The notes under the pieces were generated by a model. The model was not told the origin of the DNA and did no database searches. It saw nothing but the letters and a program-made list of their open reading frames with translations. A stretch of DNA of 64,000 bases from assembly GCA_963922595.1 (NCBI GenBank), contig CAWUIM010000003.1, positions 1 through 64,000 on the forward strand. The letters run 5' to 3'. Made by a program: the position numbers and the translations under genes. Below are positions 26,508-34,489 of the stretch, piece by piece. Position 1 is the stretch's first letter, and every line of letters begins with the position of its first letter. This stretch comes from JAJFFW01 sp963922595. Lineage in GTDB: Bacteria; Pseudomonadota; Alphaproteobacteria; Caulobacterales; Parvularculaceae.

Positions 26508-27572
26508 TTACCAACTGCCGCTGGCGCCGCCGCCGCTGGATGAGCCGCCCCCAAATGAGCTGGAGCTTGACGCACCAGAAGTATTTTCGGATTTTCTAGG
26601 AATTGTTCTGTATTCTGTGTTTTCGTAACTGCAATTCACGCATTCATAATCAATCCGTTCTCGGCCGCTTGATGACGTTGTCGCTGGCGTAATTGTTGTC
26701 CGATCGGATTCGAGCGTTTTGTAGCGGCACTCTGGACACGCGCCATACCCAGAAAACCAGGCGGCGTAGCGGTTGATCGTCATATGTCCGCATGCGTGGC
26801 ATTTCCAGACGTCGTAATCGACGGACTTAATCATCTCTTCCAATTGCTTGGCGTCTTCCAAATATTCGTCTTCTTCGTCCTCCCTAAGGCGCGTTGCGGG
26901 TGCATTGCAGTTCACGCAATGTCGGGGCTTGTTGCGAAGATAGCGCCGGAAATAGTAGACGCCGGCGCCGAGGCCTGGAATTCCGAGGATGCTTGCGGCG
27001 AACAGGACGAGAACGCCCGTGTTTTTCGGTTCTGGTTCGTAGAATTGCGTCGGCGAATTTTCCACGCCGGCGATTGGCCCAGCCAGTTCAAAAATTATTG
27101 CGTCAACGCCAGCCTCGATTCCAGTTTGATAATCGCCTGATCTGAAATGGGGAACGAATACGGTGTCAACGATCCGTTTCATGTCGTTGTCGCGGTTGCG
27201 CCCATAGCCTGAGCCGAGCTCGATCCGCATTTCGCGATCGTCCTTCGCCACAAGGATCATGACGCCGTCATTGCGCGTCTCATCACCGACGCCCCATTCA
27301 TTGAAGAGCCCGGTTGCAAAAGGCTCAATTGCGCCGGAAGCGCCGTAGTCCGACCGTGAGCCAATGGTCACCACTGTCATTTCGATTCCGGCTTGCGCTT
27401 TCACAGCCTGCAATTTGTCGCGTAACGCCTGTTCCGACTGCGGGGTTAAGAGGTTTTCGAAGTCATTGATGAAAACCTCCCGGTACGCCGGATAGTCCTG
27501 CGCAATCGCCTTTCCTGTCAGTTGGACGCAACAAAGCAATGTAAAAAGCAGTGCGCTGCAAATTGCGTTCAT
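26508..27572 (-). CDS. TPM-domain membrane protein with zinc ribbons
   Basis: About 354 residues: a signal peptide to about 26, a TPM domain (FENLLTPQSEQALRDKL to residue 170, including VMILVAKDDREMRIELGSGYG), a membrane helix near 187-207, then a cytoplasmic region with four CXXC pairs (CVNC, CHAC, CPEC, CVNC) and a Ser/Gly tail. TPM domains occur in YgcG proteins and plant TLP18.3, which helps photosystem II repair. Zinc binding by the cysteine pairs is inferred. GGGG sits 6 bases before the ATG at 27572. Confidence 0.85.
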   Translation of the reverse strand: MNAICSALLFTLLCCVQLTGKAIAQDYPAYREVFINDFENLLTPQSEQALRDKLQAVKAQAGIEMTVVTIGSRSDYGASGAIEPFATGLFNEWGVGDETRNDGVMILVAKDDREMRIELGSGYGRNRDNDMKRIVDTVFVPHFRSGDYQTGIEAGVDAIIFELAGPIAGVENSPTQFYEPEPKNTGVLVLFAASILGIPGLGAGVYYFRRYLRNKPRHCVNCNAPATRLREDEEDEYLEDAKQLEEMIKSVDYDVWKCHACGHMTINRYAAWFSGYGACPECRYKTLESDRTTITPATTSSSGRERIDYECVNCSYENTEYRTIPRKSENTSGASSSSSFGGGSSSGGGASGSW

Positions 27573-27706
27573 TGCGGACCCCACATGGTTTCCGAAATCA
27601 TAGCCGCGTTTTTCGGAAAATTTGAAAGCGCGATTTCATTCTTGAACGCCTTCAGCGGCGCCGCAAACACCAGGCCATCAGCTAGGACAGAAGAATAAGC
27701 CAGAAG

Positions 27707-27781
27707 TGGTGGGCGCACGTGGTTTCGAACCACGGACCTCTACCATGTCAAGGTAGCGCTCTACCCCTGAGCTATGCGCCC
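27707..27781 (-). tRNA. tRNA-Val (anticodon GAC)
   Basis: The minus strand folds into a full cloverleaf: acceptor GGGCGCA/TGCGCCC, anticodon stem CTACC/GGTAG with loop TTGACAT (anticodon GAC), and T arm CGTGG-TTCGAAA-CCACG. Discriminator A and a gene-encoded CCA follow, giving 75 nt. It lies 55 bp downstream of the AspH-like gene on the same strand. Confidence 0.97.
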
Positions 27782-27836
27782 TCAAGGGAGCGCCGTTCTT
27801 AGCCATCAATGTGAGCGGATGCAAGCGTTTGGGCTT

Positions 27837-28919
27837 CTATGGCGCGTCAATCGCCTGAGACGGCGCGTCCATGCCGATCAACGCGTGACGTCCGGCGACC
27901 CAGGCGTCGAAACCGGCGTAGACGCGTTCGATCGCTTCGCATTCGGCTGCGCTAAGGTCGGGATGGTGGGTCTCGAAGATCAAAACGACACGCTCGCCTT
28001 CGCCTCTGTGCCAGGCCTCGTGTTCGAAGCTGTCATCGAAGGCGATTATCTCCCCTTCTTTCCAGTGGTGAACATCGTCGCCGACACGGATCGAACAGCC
28101 TTCCGGAACGCGGATCGGCAAGTGAATCGTGAGCCGCGTATTCGTGAGACCATAATGCGGCGGGATATGCGCGCCTGGGTTCAATTTGGAGAAGAAGATT
28201 TCTCCCGGCGCGCCGTTCTTTCTCAACAAGGGCGCTTTGTCGAGGGCTGCAAGCGTTTCTGGAAAGAGATCGGTATTCCGGGTTTTTTCTGTGTTGTAAT
28301 AGAGATAGATCGCGGCCCAATCGAGCGTGCCGCTCAGTTCCCGCCATTCGCCGCCGGGCATTCCTTCCGGCACATAAGGCTCAATATGCGCCGCGCCTGC
28401 GGTTACGTCTTCGTACTCGCGCAAAATATCTGTATACGCCTTTTCAATTTCGCTCGCCCACGGCAGATTTTCCCTGGCGACAACGGGGGCGGCGGGGAGA
28501 TCAGGCATGTAAAAAATCATTGGCGCTTGGCGGGGCGTGCGATATTCGACTTTTTGTCGGTGATAATGGACCCAGATGCTATTGCGTACACGGTCCAGAT
28601 TTACGTCGCCAAGCGAATCGGCGAGCTCATCTATGATGGTCCGGTGGAGTGAATTGAAATGTTCGCAAATTGCGGTGTCGGCTCTTGCCGAAAGCGCCCG
28701 CATTTCTGCGTTCGCCTCTGGATGATGTTGAACGGTGCGCAGGGCTGCGTTCGCGTCATCGCCAAGCGTCCAAACCGCAAGCGCTTCCTGATCACGGCCT
28801 TCGTTTGCGAGCGCCGCACCGGCGTAAAGGGCGAGCGGCGCATTCATCGGGTCGGCGCGGAATTCGGCGAGATAGTCGTCTGCAGATCGTTTGGGGCTTG
28901 TGGTCATTTGCGCATCCAT
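27837..28919 (-). CDS. Aspartyl/asparaginyl beta-hydroxylase-domain protein
   Basis: A 360-residue 2-oxoglutarate/iron oxygenase-like protein. The N-terminal half looks like helical repeat sequence; the C-terminal AspH domain has iron ligands suggested by HIPPHYGLTNTRLTIHLPI and by FDDSFEHEAWH, with the co-substrate arginine probably in GERVVLIF. Relatives hydroxylate protein Asp/Asn residues or lipid A acyl chains (LpxO). The substrate here is unknown. Confidence 0.88.
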   Translation of the reverse strand: MDAQMTTSPKRSADDYLAEFRADPMNAPLALYAGAALANEGRDQEALAVWTLGDDANAALRTVQHHPEANAEMRALSARADTAICEHFNSLHRTIIDELADSLGDVNLDRVRNSIWVHYHRQKVEYRTPRQAPMIFYMPDLPAAPVVARENLPWASEIEKAYTDILREYEDVTAGAAHIEPYVPEGMPGGEWRELSGTLDWAAIYLYYNTEKTRNTDLFPETLAALDKAPLLRKNGAPGEIFFSKLNPGAHIPPHYGLTNTRLTIHLPIRVPEGCSIRVGDDVHHWKEGEIIAFDDSFEHEAWHRGEGERVVLIFETHHPDLSAAECEAIERVYAGFDAWVAGRHALIGMDAPSQAIDAP

Positions 28920-28983
28920 TGCGAATGCGTAAACCTAATCGTCGCCTCTAAGGGGCGCAATCGCAAACCGAGGCGATGACGCC

Positions 28984-29343
28984 TCAGGCGGCGATGACCC
29001 GGTCGACTTCCTGAACGAGATCTTTCAGGTGGAAAGGCTTCGACAAGACTTTTGCTTCTTCGGGCGCCTTGTTGGCGGGATTGAGCGCGACGGCGGCGAA
29101 CCCGGTGATGAACATGATCTTCATTTCCGGATCAATCTCCGCGGCCTGGCGCGCCAGTTCGATCCCGTCCATTACCGGCATCACGATGTCCGTGAGCAAA
29201 AGGTCGAATTCTCGTAATTGAAGCTCTGTAAGCGCTTCATCGCCCTGACTGGCGTCGATGACCGCATGACCCGCTTTCTCTAGGGCTTTTTTCAAAAAAC
29301 GCCGCATTGAATCGTCATCTTCGGCCAACAAAATCGCCGCCAT
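28984..29343 (-). CDS. cpdR: CpdR-type single-domain response regulator
   Basis: A stand-alone receiver of 119 residues, with phospho-acceptor D52 (LLLTDIVMPVMDG), acidic pocket EDDD near 8-11 and K102 in VLSKPFHL. MKIMFITGFAAVALNP is characteristic of CpdR, which in Caulobacter is phosphorylated by the CckA-ChpT relay and, when unphosphorylated, directs ClpXP to degrade CtrA and other substrates. GAGGCGAG precedes the start at 29343; a longer frame is not homologous. The adjacent N-formylglutamate amidohydrolase is a conserved neighbour of cpdR. Confidence 0.93.
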   Translation of the reverse strand: MAAILLAEDDDSMRRFLKKALEKAGHAVIDASQGDEALTELQLREFDLLLTDIVMPVMDGIELARQAAEIDPEMKIMFITGFAAVALNPANKAPEEAKVLSKPFHLKDLVQEVDRVIAA

Positions 29344-29446
29344 ATCACTCGCCTCGTTAATCTTTGTGCGATCGTGCGCGCCTGAACGCCGTCGTCTTCT
29401 TATATTACAGGTGCTTCGTCGCCATTTGCATACCTCAAAATCTAGC

Positions 29447-29470
29447 AATTCTCGAACCAGTTAGAGAATT
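29447..29470. repeat. Inverted repeat in the cpdR upstream region
   Basis: AATTCTC (29447-29453) and GAGAATT (29464-29470) form perfect 7-bp arms with 10 bp between, about 104 bp before cpdR and 85 bp before the divergent gene. It could be a regulator site for either gene. Confidence 0.4.
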
Positions 29471-29554
29471 AGCGTCGCAGGGGCGTTGAAACCTATTCAC
29501 CTCCCGGGCAGGATCGCGTTAATCTTCTCACGTTAAGTCAGTAACGTACGAAAT

Positions 29555-30460
29555 ATGCTGAAGCCGACACCTGATATGGATGAGATCGGGACGCATCGCA
29601 TGATTGAAACGGTGTCTCCAGCAGAGCTGACGACGCCGCTTATTTTCGCGTCGCCCCATTCCGGACGGCGGTATTCCTCAGATTTTTTGCGCATCAGCCG
29701 GCTCGATCGCCATGCGCTGCGTCAGTCCGAAGACGGGTATGTCGATCTCATCTTCGATGACGCGCCACGCCATGGGGCCCCAATCCTCAAAGCGTTGTTT
29801 CCGCGCGCCTATGTGGACGTGAATCGGTCCCGCAATGAGCTTGATCCGCGCATGTTCGCGGACGCCTTACCGCGCGGCGCCGACATGAGGTCTAGCCGGG
29901 TTTTGGCGGGCCTTGGGGTTGTGCCGAGAATTGTCGCCGACGGTCACGATATTTACGCGCGAAAACTGAAGTACCACGAAGCGCGCCGGCGTCTTGCTGC
30001 CTGTTACGACCCTTACCATGACGCTTTAGCTGATCTGGTTAAGGCGGCCTGCGCTAAATTTGGATGCGCTGTGTTGATCGACTGCCATTCCATGCCGTCG
30101 GCGGGCGGCGCGCCGTTGACGCCCGGCGATCGCCAGATTGACTTTGTTCTCGGCGATCGGTTCGGGTCCTCCTGTGCGGCGAGTTTGACGAGCCTCGTGG
30201 AGCAGACCCTATTGAAACTTGGCTTCACGGTCTCGCGAAACGCGCCTTATGCGGGCGGCTTTGTCGCCGCTTCCTACGGCGCGCCGGCTCAAGGCGTTCA
30301 TGTTATTCAGATTGAGATTAATCGCGCGCTTTATCTCGATGAACGGCGTTTTGCTCGAACTGAGGGATTTGAGCCTTTGCGCGACAAGATGCAGACCTTG
30401 ATGCACGAGCTCACGCGTATCGATCCGGCGGCTTTGACCCCGGCGATTGCGGCAGAATAA
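29555..30460 (+). CDS. N-formylglutamate amidohydrolase family protein
   Basis: A 301-residue metal-dependent hydrolase that in characterised members splits N-formyl-glutamate to glutamate and formate at the end of histidine breakdown. The FGase pattern is clear: FASPHSGRRY, DGYVDLIFDDAP, VDVNRSRNELDPRMF and LIDCHSMPS. No other hut genes are nearby, so histidine use is not implied. It is divergent from cpdR. Confidence 0.93.
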   Translation: MLKPTPDMDEIGTHRMIETVSPAELTTPLIFASPHSGRRYSSDFLRISRLDRHALRQSEDGYVDLIFDDAPRHGAPILKALFPRAYVDVNRSRNELDPRMFADALPRGADMRSSRVLAGLGVVPRIVADGHDIYARKLKYHEARRRLAACYDPYHDALADLVKAACAKFGCAVLIDCHSMPSAGGAPLTPGDRQIDFVLGDRFGSSCAASLTSLVEQTLLKLGFTVSRNAPYAGGFVAASYGAPAQGVHVIQIEINRALYLDERRFARTEGFEPLRDKMQTLMHELTRIDPAALTPAIAAE

Positions 30461-30468
30461 TCGCTGCC

Positions 30469-30497
30469 AAAAAAAAACCGCGGGCCGGAGCCCGCGG
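30469..30497 (-). terminator. Rho-independent terminator of the small RNA
   Basis: Read on the minus strand, an 8-bp perfect stem CCGCGGGC/GCCCGCGG with a 4-base loop is followed by nine T residues. In the plus direction the hairpin is not followed by T, so it works for the minus-strand transcript and not for the amidohydrolase gene. Confidence 0.9.
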
Positions 30498-30554
30498 TGA
30501 AAGTTTAGGGAGGAAACGCCCAAAAAAGGGCGCGTAACGTCTAGGAAACGCTAC
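30469..30554 (-). ncRNA. Candidate trans-acting small RNA with anti-Shine-Dalgarno stretch
   Basis: An intergenic minus-strand transcript of about 86 nt is inferred. From the 5' end there is a hairpin (CGTAGCGT paired with ACGTTACG, one G-U pair), a second hairpin (CGCCC, six T, GGGCG), an unpaired stretch TTTCCTCCCTAAACTTTCA, then a GC-rich terminator hairpin with nine T. The unpaired CCTCCC is complementary to a Shine-Dalgarno sequence, as in several alphaproteobacterial Hfq-type small RNAs. A promoter is present at the right distance. No short protein frame explains it. The exact 5' end is uncertain by a few bases. Confidence 0.7.
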
Positions 30555-30561
30555 GGTTTAC

Positions 30562-30589
30562 AGTCTAGCGTATTTTTGATGCGTTGCAA
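30562..30589 (-). promoter_or_regulatory. Promoter of the candidate small RNA
   Basis: The minus strand has TTGCAA (30584-30589), 16 bp, then TAGACT (30562-30567), placing +1 near 30554-30555. The -35 hexamer is the same as that of ffs in this window. The upstream DNA is AT-rich. Confidence 0.65.
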
Positions 30590-30602
30590 CAAATTATTGC
30601 AC

Positions 30603-30617
30603 TGCAAAATTTTTGCA
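30603..30617. repeat. Perfect 15-bp palindrome upstream of the small RNA promoter
   Basis: TGCAAAA-T-TTTTGCA, perfect 7-bp arms around a single base, centred about 56 bp before the inferred small RNA start. It is a plausible activator or repressor site, or an intrinsic AT-rich upstream element. Confidence 0.4.
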
Positions 30618-30695
30618 TCTCCCCAAAGCCGCCGAAAGGACACTAAATCGTTGTTCCGGCTGATAAAGAAGATTAGGTCACTGATGCCGCCGGGC

Positions 30696-30711
30696 TTAAC
30701 CAGCGGTTAAC
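30696..30711 (+). promoter_or_regulatory. CtrA-type box
   Basis: TTAA-CCAGCGG-TTAAC matches the CtrA full-site consensus TTAA-N7-TTAAC exactly. It lies 15 bp before the proposed start of the GT4 gene and about 140 bp upstream of the small RNA start. CtrA is the cell-cycle regulator that CpdR helps degrade in Caulobacter. Binding here is inferred. Confidence 0.55.
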
Positions 30712-30725
30712 CAAGAGACAGGCCC

Positions 30726-31928
30726 TTGCAAAATACGCCTTCAAAAGACGCCTCAACCAACAGTGCGCCACAAGAAGAAGTCCGAAAGCGCAGCACGCTC
30801 AGCAAGATCGGGTCTGGCGTCGGCCGTCTGACGCGCCCGAAGCAGAAATTCCAAATGCCGAATGGCCGCAGCGGTCTGAAAATCGTCATTGCGACGGACG
30901 CGTGGAAGCCTCAGGTGAACGGCGTTGTGCGCACGCTTGATACGCTTGGGCAAATCCTGACGGGCTTTGGGAATGAGGTGCTTTACATAACGCCGAACGA
31001 TTTCAGATCGGTGCCGATGCCGTCCTATCCGGAAATTCGGCTTTCGATTTTGCCGAACCGCAAAGTGGCGAAAATGCTGAACGATTTTAAGCCCGACGCA
31101 ATCCATATCGCGACTGAGGGGCCGATCGGCCGTGCGGCGCGCCGTTTCTGCAAGCGGCGGCGTTATCCGTACACGACGAGTTTTCACACGCGCTTTCCGG
31201 AATATGCGGCTGAACGCTGGGCGGTACCGATTTCCTGGGGTTACGCGGTCCTGAAGGATTTCCACAAAGATGGGGAAGCCATGATGGTGGCGACGCCGGG
31301 CCTTATTGCGGAACTTGAGGAGCGCGGCTTTTCAAACATGCGCCTGTGGCAACGGGGCGTCGATCTGGAGCAGTTCCAACCAGGCGACCGCGCTTTTCTG
31401 GACGAGTATAAGCGGCCCGTTTTCCTCTATGTGGGCCGTATTGCGGTGGAAAAAAGTATTGAGGACTTCCTCGAGCTTGATCTGCCGGGAACCAAACTTG
31501 TTGTCGGCGACGGGCCGCAACGCGAAGAGCTCGAGGCCAAATATACCGATGCGGTTTTCGTCGGTCCGAAATTCGGCGAAGAGTTGACGCGCTATTATCA
31601 GGCGGCCGACGTCTTCGTGTTTCCCTCGCGAACGGACACATTCGGGCTTGTAAATGTGGAAGCGCTCGCTTGCGGCGTGCCCGTGGCGGCCTATCCGGTC
31701 CGCGGCCCGCTGGAAATTCTCGATGGCGCGCCGGCGGGATGCGGCGCGTTAAATGAAGACCTTGGCGCGGCCTGCCTCGCCGCCTTTGAAAAGCGAAATC
31801 CGGAAGAATGCAGGGCGCATGCGCTCAACTTCTCCTGGGAAGCTGCGACAAAACAATTCATCGTGAATCTCGAAATTCCGGGGTTCGATGAAGACTTCTG
31901 GTTGCGATCCGCAAAGATGATCGATTAA
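30726..31928 (+). CDS. GT4-family glycosyltransferase
   Basis: A 400-residue GT-B fold transferase. The N-domain has IVIATDAWKPQVNGVVRTL, as in MgtA/PimB-like diacylglycerol or phospholipid glycosyltransferases; the C-domain has FLYVGRIAVEKSI, VFVFPSRTDTFGLVNVEALACGVPVAAYP and GPLEIL, which bind the nucleotide sugar. A glycolipid product is likely from resemblance. The start may be TTG 30726 or ATG 30855 (MPNGRSGLKI); the latter removes a polar 43-residue leader. A CtrA-type box lies just upstream. Confidence 0.9.
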   Translation: MQNTPSKDASTNSAPQEEVRKRSTLSKIGSGVGRLTRPKQKFQMPNGRSGLKIVIATDAWKPQVNGVVRTLDTLGQILTGFGNEVLYITPNDFRSVPMPSYPEIRLSILPNRKVAKMLNDFKPDAIHIATEGPIGRAARRFCKRRRYPYTTSFHTRFPEYAAERWAVPISWGYAVLKDFHKDGEAMMVATPGLIAELEERGFSNMRLWQRGVDLEQFQPGDRAFLDEYKRPVFLYVGRIAVEKSIEDFLELDLPGTKLVVGDGPQREELEAKYTDAVFVGPKFGEELTRYYQAADVFVFPSRTDTFGLVNVEALACGVPVAAYPVRGPLEILDGAPAGCGALNEDLGAACLAAFEKRNPEECRAHALNFSWEAATKQFIVNLEIPGFDEDFWLRSAKMID

Positions 31929-31946
31929 AACGCTTTTAAACGCGGT

Positions 31947-31965
31947 CTGTACCGAAACGATACAG
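31947..31965. repeat. Inverted repeat CTGTA-N9-TACAG
   Basis: Perfect 5-bp arms in the gap between the GT4 gene and the XRE regulator, about 216 bp before the latter. It could be an operator for the XRE protein. The short arms make chance possible. Confidence 0.3.
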
Positions 31966-32180
31966 GTTTGGCAGCTAAAGCGGGAATCGTCGGTCAGCAG
32001 TCCTGCTCTTACGATCAAAAAACCCGCTTCCGGTGTCGGAGTTCGGTCCCTTTCCCGGCCGCTTTTCGCCCTATTGGCGGCGTCTACGCTTGGAATTCTC
32101 GCTCCGGCATGACGCTTGCCTATCAACTTCCAGCGTTCGAAGGCGCATTGGCGCGCCTTGTCGGGAATAGGGAGGCGATC

Positions 32181-32588
32181 ATGGCCCATCCAATTGATCT
32201 TCATGTGGGGAAGCGGCTGCGCCAGCGCCGGCGTTTGCTTGGGCTGACGCAGCAGAAACTAGCCGAAGCGGTCGATATCCGTTTCCAGCAAATCCAGAAA
32301 TATGAAAGCGGCGCAAACCGAATTTCGGCCTCACGCTTGTGGTCGCTCGCGCAGGCGCTTGATATTCCGGTTTCGTTTTTCTTCGAAGGCGTTGAGACGA
32401 CCGGCGTTCACGACGGACATGCGCCTGGCATGAACGGTCATTCGACCGCAAAAGCGCCCGGCGCTGCGCCGGCGGATGCGTTTCAGAATAAAGACACGAT
32501 CGATCTCGTGCGCGCTTTTTATAACTTGAATGACGAGCCTCGCCGCCGCCTACTTGATCTCGCAAAAGCGATGTCCGGTGAGGTTTAG
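32181..32588 (+). CDS. XRE-family helix-turn-helix regulator
   Basis: A protein of 135 residues with one Cro/C1-type HTH (VGKRLRQRRRLLGLTQQKLAEAV, then RFQQIQKYESGANRIS) and a C-terminal helical segment ending LLDLAKAMSGEV. The ATG at 32181 has GGGAGGCG just upstream; the open frame to its left is not homologous. This size and shape is common in alphaproteobacteria, where members regulate symbiosis, quorum sensing or surface polysaccharides. The target is unknown. Confidence 0.9.
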   Translation: MAHPIDLHVGKRLRQRRRLLGLTQQKLAEAVDIRFQQIQKYESGANRISASRLWSLAQALDIPVSFFFEGVETTGVHDGHAPGMNGHSTAKAPGAAPADAFQNKDTIDLVRAFYNLNDEPRRRLLDLAKAMSGEV

Positions 32589-32670
32589 ATTACAATAAAG
32601 CAAAAGTGCGAAGCCCGTTACGGAGAGCTGCGCCATTGCATCTAGGTTTGCTTGCGCGCATTGTTGATGA

Positions 32671-33492
32671 ATGGCGCTTTCGCAAGTTGAAATAGATCAA
32701 TACCGACAATTTGCTGAACGGCTTGCAGACGTGGCGCGCGCGCAAACGCTGCCGCGGTTTCGCGCTGGCGTCGATGTCTTTAACAAAGCTGGCATCTGGT
32801 ATGATCCGGTTACGGACGCTGACCGGGAAGCCGAACGCGTACAACGGCGAACGATAAAAGCCGCCTTTCCAGATCACGGTATCCTCGGTGAAGAGTTCGG
32901 AATTGAAAACGAAGAGGCGACCTTGCGATGGGTGATCGACCCGATCGACGGAACGCGCGCATTCGTTTGCGGCGTTCCAAGCTGGGTAACCTTGATCGCG
33001 TTCGAAGAAGATCGCCGACCAGTCCTTGGATTGATTGATCAGGGATTTATGGACGAGCGGTGGATCGGCGTCGCTGGCGCCACCGTCTATATTCGAGGCG
33101 GCGAGACGCAGTCCTGCAAAACCAGCGGCGTAACCGATATTTCCAAAGCGCGAATATCGACGACAGACCCGCGACGCACTGCCTATTTCACAACGAAGGA
33201 AGTCGACGCCTTTGAGCGGGTGGCCGAACAGGCCCGTCTCGCCCGGTTTAGTTTAGACGCTTACGCTTATGCGCTGCTCGCCATGGGCGAGCTTGATCTC
33301 GTTATCGAGGCAGGATTGAAGCATCATGATTATGCGGCGCTTGCGCCAGTGGTCGAGGGCGCCGGCGGCGTTATTACGAATTGGCGCGGTAAGAGTTTTG
33401 ATGCGGATGATCGTGGGCGCACGCTCGCTGCGGCGACGCCGGAATTGCATGAAGAGGCAATGAGGTTACTTCTGGCTGATCAAAATTTTTGA
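32671..33492 (+). CDS. hisN: Histidinol-phosphatase, inositol monophosphatase family
   Basis: Dephosphorylates histidinol phosphate in histidine synthesis. It has 273 residues with GEEFG, the metal site DPIDGTRAFVCG and the late motif HHDYAALAPVVEGAGG. The DGTRAF..G form separates HisN from SuhB-like members such as the one at 39460-40254. It stands apart from other his genes, as HisN often does in alphaproteobacteria. Confidence 0.88.
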   Translation: MALSQVEIDQYRQFAERLADVARAQTLPRFRAGVDVFNKAGIWYDPVTDADREAERVQRRTIKAAFPDHGILGEEFGIENEEATLRWVIDPIDGTRAFVCGVPSWVTLIAFEEDRRPVLGLIDQGFMDERWIGVAGATVYIRGGETQSCKTSGVTDISKARISTTDPRRTAYFTTKEVDAFERVAEQARLARFSLDAYAYALLAMGELDLVIEAGLKHHDYAALAPVVEGAGGVITNWRGKSFDADDRGRTLAAATPELHEEAMRLLLADQNF

Positions 33493-33499
33493 TCCTTGC

Positions 33500-34489
33500 T
33501 CAAGCCGGCGAAGAGCGCTCCACCTTGTCGTCGGCGACGATTTGCGGTTCGCGCGCGGCGATTAAGGGCTCCACGAAAGCATCGAATGCGTCCCAGTAAG
33601 CGACGCGAAACGAATCCCGCTCCATCAGAATTTCATGTAACGCGCCGTCGATCACGACCCGATCGATAAGCCGGCTCTGTTCGGCGATTGTCGCATGGTC
33701 ATCGGAGTCAACCAGTTGATCATCTTCAGCGGAAATAATGCGAACGGGTGTTTTGAGCGCCTCAAAGCGCCCGGGTTTATGGAGGTCCTCCATGGCGCCT
33801 ACAGCCGCTTTCATCCAGCCATAGGTTGGCTCACGGATGATCGCGTTTGGGGCGACCGCCTGTAATTCGCGAAAGCGATTATGGCGTATTTTGTCCGATG
33901 TCAGAACATTACCGTCAAAATCGATCGAATGTTCCTTGACGCCAGGAATTGACCGGCGAGCGCCGCCGAGTCGGCAGGCGACTTCGGCAATTCCCTTGAC
34001 GATCCCGCGTTTAACGGCGCTTGAAAAGAGTTGCGTCATGGGTGCGCACAAGACGGCTGCGTTAAACCGGTCGTATCCGTCTGCGAGTAATTGCAGTGCG
34101 GGCACGCCCCCCATCGAGTGCGTCATTAATACGTAAGGGCCAAGAAATTTCTTTACGGCGTAATCCTCGGTGAATGAACAAAGATCGGCCCTGTAGGCGC
34201 CGAAATCAGTAATGTGCCCCTTCTCATGGACGGGCAGCAACCGCTCGGATAATCCCTGACCGCGCCAATCCATCATGGCTACAGAGAAACCGCGTGTTTG
34301 AAGCTCGCTTATGACTTCAAAGTATTTTTCAATAAACTCCGATCGCCCTGACATGAGGACCACACAGCCGCGCGGATTCTCCGTCTCAAAAGTGGCGCCT
34401 CGCAGACCAGCGCCGTCAGCGCTTTTGAAGTCGAAAACCTCTGCGCCATCGGGCGCCGTGTTTTGGGGTATGCGGATAAAATCAGCGAT
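33500..34489 (-). CDS. Alpha/beta hydrolase, lysophospholipase-like, with non-standard start
   Basis: A serine hydrolase with nucleophile elbow THSMGG, an EDDQLVDSDD acid region and the catalytic histidine in DGALHEIL. The conventional start is GTG at 34363, but homologous-looking sequence continues upstream in frame (IADFIRIPQNTAPDGAEVF) to 34489, where GGAGG lies 6 bases before an ATC codon and no ATG, GTG or TTG is available until a stop at about 34507. Initiation at ATC is inferred. The SCP2-like gene overlaps the beginning. It would act on lysophospholipids or monoglycerides. Confidence 0.75.
   Translation of the reverse strand: MADFIRIPQNTAPDGAEVFDFKSADGAGLRGATFETENPRGCVVLMSGRSEFIEKYFEVISELQTRGFSVAMMDWRGQGLSERLLPVHEKGHITDFGAYRADLCSFTEDYAVKKFLGPYVLMTHSMGGVPALQLLADGYDRFNAAVLCAPMTQLFSSAVKRGIVKGIAEVACRLGGARRSIPGVKEHSIDFDGNVLTSDKIRHNRFRELQAVAPNAIIREPTYGWMKAAVGAMEDLHKPGRFEALKTPVRIISAEDDQLVDSDDHATIAEQSRLIDRVVIDGALHEILMERDSFRVAYWDAFDAFVEPLIAAREPQIVADDKVERSSPA

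Noticed and set aside
29517..29537. TTAA-N10-TTAA before the N-formylglutamate amidohydrolase gene
   Set aside because: The spacing differs from the N7 that CtrA needs, so it was not called a CtrA site.
31968..32180. Open frame before the XRE regulator
   Set aside because: It lacks a start with ribosome binding site and homology; the ATG at 32181 is well supported.
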